NCBI GenBank assembly: GCA_016471375.1
Contig: WGLZ01000083.1
Span: 1 to 50,680 of the forward strand
Origin: Cyanobacteria bacterium RI_101
GTDB lineage: Bacteria; Cyanobacteriota; Cyanobacteriia; Cyanobacteriales; Microcystaceae
Direction: 5' to 3'
DNA: 50,680 nucleotides
Positions 46,053 through 50,680 of the stretch are shown piece by piece. The notes under the pieces are model-generated. The model did no database searches. It was given only the letters and a program-made list of their open reading frames with translations, and had not been told where the DNA came from. Position numbers and translations under genes: made by a program. Position 1 is the stretch's first letter. Each line of letters begins with the position of its first letter.

Positions 46053-46619
46053 ATGGTCGCCTCCGCCGAAACCAAAATCCGTTGGACAATCCCAGATTTA
46101 GCCTTTTTTCCTAATAATGATGATCGCCATGAAATTATTGACGGAGATTTGTACGCGACTCGGGCGCCGCACTGGAGACATCAACAGGTGTTAACTCGCT
46201 TGTGCAGAGCGCTCCCCGCCCAGGACGTAAATCTTCGAGTCGGAGAAGTCTTAGCGGCGCCGGGTTTGATTTTAGCGGGAGAAGAAAACGCCATTCCCGA
46301 TTTGGTCTGGATTAGCCAAGAAAAACTAACCCTTTGCGTCGATAGCGCCGGACATCTGACCGCGGCGCCGGAACTGGTCGTTGAAGTCCTGTCCCAATCC
46401 CCCCAGGATATCGCTCGGGATCGCCAAGTTAAGCTCAAACTTTATTCCCGGGTCGGGGTGAGGGAATATTGGATCATCGATTGGCAACAGCAAACGGTGG
46501 AAATTTATCGGCGCTCCCAAGGCCGTTTGGAGCTTCTGCGCACATTCTTGGCCGAGGACGACTTGACCTCTCCTCTTTTACCGGAGTTGAGCCTGAAAGT
46601 CGGCGCCCTTTTTATTTGA
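46053..46619 (+). CDS. Uma2-family (DUF820) endonuclease-like protein
   Basis: A 188-residue member of the large cyanobacterial Uma2 family. It has the PD-(D/E)XK fold: HEIIDGDLYATRAPHWRHQ, AIPDLVWIS (catalytic Asp), APELVVEVLSQSP (catalytic Glu) and the closing VREYWIIDWQQQTVEIYR. Most cyanobacteria carry dozens of such genes; their real function is unknown, with a link to mobile DNA suggested by the fold. I chose ATG 46053; an upstream TTG in frame is less likely. Confidence 0.88.
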   Translation: MVASAETKIRWTIPDLAFFPNNDDRHEIIDGDLYATRAPHWRHQQVLTRLCRALPAQDVNLRVGEVLAAPGLILAGEENAIPDLVWISQEKLTLCVDSAGHLTAAPELVVEVLSQSPQDIARDRQVKLKLYSRVGVREYWIIDWQQQTVEIYRRSQGRLELLRTFLAEDDLTSPLLPELSLKVGALFI

Positions 46620-46896
46620 AGTCCGGCGCTCTAGAGGAGTCTTCCGGGCGTAGGCCCTGCGCCCTTGCGAAGCGCCGTCTGTATGCGTAGATCGGGCGCC
46701 GGCGGAGATAGGGGCGCTTTCTGCTTTCTCGATGAGCCTCATCTACGTCTGGGCGCAAGGCTTGCGCCCCCTAGAGAGTATCCCGCTCAGAGTCGGGAGG
46801 GGCTTCGCTGAGATCGAGAGCTTCAGCGCCGCGCCGAAGTTTCCCCCGTCGGGCGGCACTTTGCTACAATTCAAGACAGCGCCGTCGTCAGGGTCT
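46620..46896. other. intergenic region with REP-like palindrome
   Basis: No gene supported, though an open frame runs through the end of it into brnT. It is rich in GCGCCG-type motifs and contains the left 59-bp direct repeat described separately. GTCCGGCGCTCTAGA at 46621-46635 recurs at 47122-47136 inside brnT. Confidence 0.5.
46731..46789 (+). repeat. left 59-bp direct repeat flanking the BrnT cassette
   Basis: The repeat is nearly identical to 47404-47462, with two mismatches in 59 bases. Its centre holds a perfect palindrome GGGCGCAAGGCTTGCGCCC (9-base arms, one central base). The two copies bracket the toxin-antitoxin genes. Confidence 0.9.
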
Positions 46897-47166
46897 ATGG
46901 CTAAACCAAACTTTGAATTTGATCCAAATAAAAGCCAATCAAACAAGATCAAGCACGGAATCGATTTCATCGAAGCTCAGGCTTTATGGTCAGATCCGAA
47001 GAGGATTCAGATTCCTGCCCAGACTAAAAACGAACTTCGTTTTGTGCTGATTGGTCTGATCAAAAACAAGTTTTGGTCGGCGGTCATTACCTACCGTCAA
47101 AATAAGATTCGGATTATTTCAGTCCGGCGCTCTAGAACAGATGAGGTCAATCTTTATGAAAGCTGA
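46897..47166 (+). CDS. brnT: BrnT-family toxin
   Basis: An 89-residue protein with the BrnT pattern: FEFDPNKSQSNKIKHGIDFIEAQALW at the start, LRFVLIGLIKNKFWSAVITYR in the middle and IRIISVRRSRTDEVNLYE at the end. BrnT toxins have a RelE-like fold and act as ribosome-independent RNases. The start ATG at 46897 begins the family motif; the open frame extends farther upstream through repeat DNA, which I consider non-coding. The antitoxin start overlaps the end of this gene by 11 bases, as is typical. Confidence 0.88.
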   Translation: MAKPNFEFDPNKSQSNKIKHGIDFIEAQALWSDPKRIQIPAQTKNELRFVLIGLIKNKFWSAVITYRQNKIRIISVRRSRTDEVNLYES

Positions 47167-47386
47167 AGAGTTTGATCGTAAGTTTGATGAAGGGGAGTCT
47201 ATTCTTGAGTATTTAGACTTGTCCCAAATTCAGCGTTTTGATCAAGATGAGCCAACAATTACCCTCGCGTTTTCGGCTCAGATTATGGCGGCGCTGAGTC
47301 AGGAAAGCCAGCGCCGGAATCTGCCGATAGCGACGATGCTACAGGATTGGGTGGAGGAAAGGTTATCCGCGGCGCCGTCGCCCTAA
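47156..47386 (+). CDS. BrnA/CopG-like antitoxin
   Basis: A 76-residue protein: an acidic N-terminus (KAEEFDRKFDEGESILEYLDL) that would bind the toxin, followed by a ribbon-helix-helix-like half (TITLAFSAQIMAALSQESQRRNLPIATMLQDWVEERL). This is the common antitoxin layout for BrnT, and its position directly after and overlapping brnT supports the pairing. It may not be the classical BrnA, so I leave the symbol empty. It probably represses its own operon as RHH antitoxins do. Confidence 0.85.
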   Translation: MKAEEFDRKFDEGESILEYLDLSQIQRFDQDEPTITLAFSAQIMAALSQESQRRNLPIATMLQDWVEERLSAAPSP

Positions 47387-47403
47387 ATCATTCTGGGTCT
47401 TGC

Positions 47404-47462
47404 GATGAGTCTCATCTACGTCTGGGCGCAAGGCTTGCGCCCCCTAGAGAGTATCCTGCTCA
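47404..47462 (+). repeat. right 59-bp direct repeat flanking the BrnT cassette
   Basis: Second copy of the repeat at 46731-46789 in the same orientation, 673 bases away. Its right end overlaps the 3' end of the DUF2887 gene on the other strand by about 19 bases. Confidence 0.9.
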
Positions 47463-48319
47463 CCCTCAGCCAAATATCCCGTTAAGTCCGCCAGCGCCGC
47501 AAAATCTAGTAAGGCCTCCCCTAGGTTTTCCAGCGCCGTCGGGGGCAAAGATAATATTTGCGTTTGGATTTCAGGCGGTAACGGGCCTAAACGGCGCCCT
47601 AGTTGACGGATGACCAGCCTCGCTTCCCGTTCTAGCCCCTCATGGAGTCCGGCTTGGCGCCCCTCATCAAGTCCGGCTTGTCGAATCTCCTGATAAAAAC
47701 GAGATTGGGTAATATCCGCTGATTTTAGACCTAGCATCCGGGTAATCTCCTCGGTCGTCATTTGGGGAAACTTATTGGCTAGTATAGACTCGATTAAGCT
47801 GAGATAGCGCCGAAAGGCTTCTGGGTTCTCCGCTGAGTCTAAGACTTGGCGGCTGATAGCTTCGGCTTTGTTTTGATTGGCGGTCAACAACTGCAACAGC
47901 GCCAAGTGGGGAGTTAATCCCTGTCGATTTTTAAGTTCATTCAGATACAAGCGAGTGACTCGCCCCGCCAGTAAGTCTTCGTAGGGCAGTTCCGTCCCGA
48001 GGATTTGGCGCCGACTGCGGGCGATAACCAGACCGCGCCAAGGACGATTCAGGGGATACTGCCGGAGGTAGAGAAAAATCCCGGCAAAATAGCGCCGATA
48101 AAAGCCCTCGTCTCTCTGCATCTGAGCTTCTAGAAAAATGGTCGGCAACTCGGGGTCGTCTTCGGTGGGGAGCAGAACGCCGTCTAGGCGCAGTTCTGTC
48201 GCCTTCAGCGCCGGAGCGCTATAACGATAACGACAATCGGGAGGCAGTCCGGGCATTAACTCGGCGACGGCGCCGGGTTGGGAGAGAAATAATTCGTAAA
48301 ACCATTTGTCGGTCTCCAT
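47444..48319 (-). CDS. DUF2887/DUF4351 protein, second copy
   Basis: A 291-residue paralogue of the protein at 38368-39297. It begins METDKWFYELFLSQPGAVAELMPGLP and keeps the PD-(D/E)XK-like core (RLDGVLLP ... PTIFLEAQMQ). Instead of nine RQEG units it has two short units (DEGRQAGLHEG), and the DUF4351 domain follows (LVIRQLGRRLGPLPPEIQTQI). I chose the ATG at 48319, which aligns with the start of the other copy; an ATG 15 codons upstream adds unrelated residues. Confidence 0.85.
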   Translation of the reverse strand: METDKWFYELFLSQPGAVAELMPGLPPDCRYRYSAPALKATELRLDGVLLPTEDDPELPTIFLEAQMQRDEGFYRRYFAGIFLYLRQYPLNRPWRGLVIARSRRQILGTELPYEDLLAGRVTRLYLNELKNRQGLTPHLALLQLLTANQNKAEAISRQVLDSAENPEAFRRYLSLIESILANKFPQMTTEEITRMLGLKSADITQSRFYQEIRQAGLDEGRQAGLHEGLEREARLVIRQLGRRLGPLPPEIQTQILSLPPTALENLGEALLDFAALADLTGYLAEGEQDTL

Positions 48320-48424
48320 GACTTCATACTCTACCTCCAAGCGCCGAAGTTTCCCCCCCGTCAATCTGGCGTGGTCAATCTGAGAGTGTCACCATCCCGT
48401 CAGGCGGCGAGTTTGTGGAACCGC

Positions 48425-48820
48425 TCAGGGAATAAATATTCGATTTATGCCCATATAGTTTTCAAGATAAAGTACTATTTCAACTAAACGATTAACGCAT
48501 CTCTCTCTGTAAACGGCGTCGCTCAGGAAACGATCCGCGTCTCCAAGGGTAATAACGGGAAACGAAGCGGGCGTATTTTCTTCCCGCAAAACCTGCTCTA
48601 GCGAATCTTTTCCTTTCATCCGGCGATTGGCTGTGAGCAGAATCATCTGATTGGATTGAGCAAATTGCCAGACAACTCTATCACTACTCTCAACGGACAA
48701 AGCGATCTCTTTAAGGGTTACAAAGCGAATCGGCAGAAATTCAAGCCAACCTTGATTATTAATACTACCTGAAAAAAGTAGCGCATGTCTCTCTAGGTTA
48801 TGGTCAACGAGAAAAATCAT
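48425..48820 (-). CDS. PIN-like (DUF5615-type) toxin
   Basis: A 131-residue protein starting MIFLVDHNLERHALL, with an early aspartate, then SSDRVVWQFAQSNQMILLTANR, a pattern of Mut7-C/DUF5615 PIN-like nucleases, and a C-terminal RLVEIVLYLENYMGINRIFIP. Close relatives in databases are sometimes mislabelled as acyltransferases. Its ATG overlaps the stop of the DUF433 gene (ATGA), the standard toxin-antitoxin layout. An ATG 19 codons upstream within the DUF433 gene is less likely to be the start. Confidence 0.75.
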   Translation of the reverse strand: MIFLVDHNLERHALLFSGSINNQGWLEFLPIRFVTLKEIALSVESSDRVVWQFAQSNQMILLTANRRMKGKDSLEQVLREENTPASFPVITLGDADRFLSDAVYRERCVNRLVEIVLYLENYMGINRIFIP

Positions 48821-49203
48821 GCTTGAGAATTGAGTTGAGTTTGCAACCGAGCTTTGTGCTGTTGTAGCTTTTCCCAAGCCGCTTCTCGACCCAGCGGCGG
48901 CGGCAACTTTGCGATTTGGGCAAGACGTTCGCGATTACGCTCTTCCCAGTATTTTTGAATTTCTAATGCTTCTTTAAGAACAATCTGGTATTCCGCCTCA
49001 ACTTCAACGCGGCGCTCCTCAATGTAGGCAAGAGCGCCGTCTATTTGCTCGTCAGTCAGATTGAAAAGTCCCTGAATGAAATGAGGCGGGTATTGCGCAG
49101 TCAAATAGTCCATCACATCGTAGAGTGTGATGCGAGTCCCGGCGATTGTCAGGCCCCGCTCTGTGCGAATAATCGCCGACTGTGTTTTGGATGTCCTAGT
49201 CAT
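48817..49203 (-). CDS. DUF433 antitoxin-like protein
   Basis: The 128-residue product has the DUF433 helix-turn-helix part near the start (RTERGLTIAGTRITLYDVMDYLTAQYPP ... LFNLTDEQIDGALAYIEERR) and a long charged helical tail (residues 70-128) that could bind the toxin. DUF433 proteins are antitoxins of PIN-like toxins, and the next gene, overlapping by four bases, is such a toxin. Autorepression is expected from the family but no operator is evident. Confidence 0.85.
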   Translation of the reverse strand: MTRTSKTQSAIIRTERGLTIAGTRITLYDVMDYLTAQYPPHFIQGLFNLTDEQIDGALAYIEERRVEVEAEYQIVLKEALEIQKYWEERNRERLAQIAKLPPPLGREAAWEKLQQHKARLQTQLNSQA

Positions 49204-49269
49204 TCTCCTAATCCCTCAGAGTCCTCTTCGATCTTATAAGATAAATCAGCCAAATATTCTGTTAAGTCT

Positions 49270-49500
49270 GCCAGCGCCGAAGTCCCCCCCCGGCGCCGCG
49301 GGTTTCACCACCCCGTCAGGGGCGGGGTGGTCAATTCTTCATGCCCCGCACAGACAGCGCCGCAGTCAACCTGCGGGTTTCACCACCCCGTCAGGCTAGC
49401 GCCTGCCACCCCTCCAGAGGAGGGGAATTTAAAACCGATAACTCAACTACCACAATTCCCCTCCCGTGGAGGGGTGCCCCGTAGGGGCGGGGTGGTCTCT
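49270..49500. repeat. cluster of GC-rich dispersed repeats with a long inverted pair
   Basis: The gap 49204-49518 has no gene. It contains several copies of a CACCACCCCGTCAGG-type unit (about 49308, 49381). The unit at 49381-49430, which includes CACCCCTCCAGAGGAGGGGAATT, is followed in opposite orientation by 49452-49496 (AATTCCCCTCCCGTGGAGGGG, then GGGCGGGGTGG). The pair can form a long hairpin. Related text is at 34541-34592 and 50440-50540. Confidence 0.75.
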
Positions 49501-49518
49501 TTGCGCCGCGGTCTCTGC

Positions 49519-50265
49519 CTAATCGCTGGCATCTGATGACTGCTCACTGCTCACTGATAACTGCTCACTGATATCTGTTTTCTTGCCCCGCTTTTGTTTC
49601 CACCAGACGCCGCCGGCAAAGAGAGCCGTGGCGCCGACTAGGGGCAAGGCGTCAGTTTCCCAGGGGACAGTTTGGTAGGAGTTGGTGATTACAACATTAC
49701 TAAAACCATCAAACTTTTCTATTGTGTTTTCAACAAATAACGAAGTTTTAGTCGGATTGAGTGTTATCGCTGATGGGCTGGTCTGGCTGATAGTGCCAAT
49801 TGAGGATGGGGTACATGAGGAATTGTCGCAATACTCAGTCGCAAAATCTCCGCCCGAAACATTCGCACTAGAAACTTGGGAAAAAGCTAAACTACTTGGA
49901 GTCTGTACAATGTAGGATAGGGTGTCGCCTGCGGCAAAACCACCTAAAGCCGAGAAGGTAATAGGAAGAGAAAGCTGACCACTTGAAAGTGTTATTGTGT
50001 TTATCGTTACTCCATCGGAGCTTGCTAATGACGTGAAAATAAAATTAGAAAAAGAAAATTCATTGCTGTTACAGGATGATTTATAGGAGCTAGAAGATCC
50101 ATCAAAACATATTCGATCTCCAGTTCCTTGCTCAGTTAAAATATGGGTTAGGGTTTCGGGAAAAGAGATCACCTGAGCAGTTGCGGGGAAAAAAACGCCT
50201 GGCAATAGTCCAGTTAGTATAGAGATCGGCGTTGCGATGGCAATTTTCTGAAGAAGCATTTTCAT
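49519..50265 (-). CDS. secreted protein with PEP-CTERM-like sorting end
   Basis: The 248-residue product has a signal peptide (IAIATPISILTGLLPGVFFPATAQ) and a Ser/Thr-rich beta-type body with four cysteines. Near the C-terminus lies a sorting-like block: VPWETDALPLVGATALFAGGVWW followed by KQKRGKK, similar to cyanobacterial PEP-CTERM variants handled by exosortase. The last 20 or so residues (TDISEQLSVSSEQSSDASD) come after the basic stop-transfer and are encoded by a TGATAACTG-type repeat, so they look like an accidental extension. The gene is AT-rich compared with its flanks. Confidence 0.7.
   Translation of the reverse strand: MKMLLQKIAIATPISILTGLLPGVFFPATAQVISFPETLTHILTEQGTGDRICFDGSSSSYKSSCNSNEFSFSNFIFTSLASSDGVTINTITLSSGQLSLPITFSALGGFAAGDTLSYIVQTPSSLAFSQVSSANVSGGDFATEYCDNSSCTPSSIGTISQTSPSAITLNPTKTSLFVENTIEKFDGFSNVVITNSYQTVPWETDALPLVGATALFAGGVWWKQKRGKKTDISEQLSVSSEQSSDASD
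49530..49580. repeat. TGATAACTG-type repeat inside a coding end
   Basis: Units such as CTGCTCACTG, CTGATAACTG and CTGATATCTG repeat over about 50 bases. Similar units occur at 19741-19775 and 41454-41494. Here they are read on the minus strand as the C-terminal tail of the secreted protein. Confidence 0.75.
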
Positions 50266-50680
50266 AAAATTTCAGAATAAAGGAGAGGACAGGTATAAGA
50301 GAAAATATATCGACTGTCGGCAAGGCTTGAGACTTGGGCTGGAGGGGCGTTTGCTCAGGTACTTAGGTGAATTGCCACCAATCTTAGCGCCACTTGGGGA
50401 GAATGGGGCGTTGTCTAGGTCACATTTTACGGGTTTTCACCATTGCGTCAAGCGGCGGGGTGGTAATTCTTGACAAAATAGGCTGTCAAGTTTGCCACCG
50501 TAGGCAAAGACAGACCCACCCCGCCCCTTCGGGGCGCCCCCAGGGCAAGCGCAAGTTTACAACACTTAACACAAATAAAAGGGAGTAAAAGCCTTTTGTA
50601 GCAAGCTTCTTAGCTTTTTTGAGGCTTGTTTAACTAAAGGCTAAATATTAAGAAAATGTTACAAGACAAAACACCTGAAA
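50266..50680. other. intergenic end of the window with repeat units
   Basis: No gene supported. At 50440-50540 there are fragments of the GC-rich dispersed repeat (GGCGGGGTGGT and CCCACCCCGCCCCTTCGGGG). The last 100 bases are AT-rich; an AAGC...GCTTTTTT stretch near 50607-50620 could be a weak terminator, but no gene is seen for it. Confidence 0.45.

Noticed and set aside
46732-46896. Longer BrnT with an N-terminal extension from 46732
   Set aside because: The extra part is the 59-bp direct repeat and intergenic DNA; the family motif begins right after the ATG at 46897.

Overview
This window comes from a cyanobacterial chromosome. The clearest evidence is a psbK gene (photosystem II), a cyanobacterial-type Hfq, a ComFB-family protein, a GuaB3-type IMP dehydrogenase, the DUF3038/DUF4335 pair, XisH/XisI, a type II NAD(P)H dehydrogenase and the rpsL-rpsG-fusA-tuf-rpsJ operon. 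The DNA is GC-rich and carries a very dense GCGCCG/CGGCGC motif in coding and non-coding DNA alike. I did not spot the classical cyanobacterial palindrome HIP1 (GCGATCGC). Species cannot be named from this.

Layout. 0-1.6 kb: the start of an IS1634-like transposase runs off the left edge and abuts a broken NB-ARC (STAND) gene, which also has an in-frame TAG. 1.7-3.8 kb: coaE, guaB3 and a small conserved gene. 3.9-7.2 kb: a lone RND efflux pump. 7.4-14.4 kb: an accessory island with xisH/xisI, an internally deleted DUF1810 gene, a truncated ParA copy, a C5 DNA methyltransferase, DUF29, a HEPN protein, an intact ParA-like ATPase, two AT-rich unknown genes (a glycine-rich membrane protein and a double zinc-ribbon protein), and a 132-bp MITE with an 8-bp target duplication. 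14.5-19.7 kb: the str ribosomal operon on the minus strand with a good promoter and a candidate terminator. 19.7-34.3 kb: mostly core genes (DUF4335/DUF3038, a conserved membrane protein, CHAD, psbK, comFB, hfq, lipase, ndh-2, a response regulator, lptC, GH38 alpha-mannosidase). 34.7-45 kb: GldG-like protein, intronless tRNA-Leu(UAA), gltX, a DUF2887 protein with nine 12-bp repeats, Pmp3, trpA, a cobalamin riboswitch with cbiM-cbiN but no cbiQO, and sbcC. 45-50.7 kb: a second accessory zone with a CadD-like transporter, Uma2, a BrnT toxin/antitoxin cassette between 59-bp direct repeats, a second DUF2887 protein, a DUF433/PIN-like toxin-antitoxin pair, a secreted protein with a sorting-type C-terminus, and many GC-rich dispersed repeats.

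The strongest candidate for something new is the minus-strand run 14161 to 11197. A double zinc-ribbon coiled-coil protein and a glycine-rich membrane protein are followed by a ParA-like ATPase whose signature lysine is replaced by glutamate, and the ATPase gene overlaps a HEPN protein carrying the R-x4-H ribonuclease motif. A second, truncated ParA copy lies in the same orientation on the far side of the methyltransferase, so a block of about 3.5 kb is bounded by direct repeats. A link to defence is an inference from gene types and context only.
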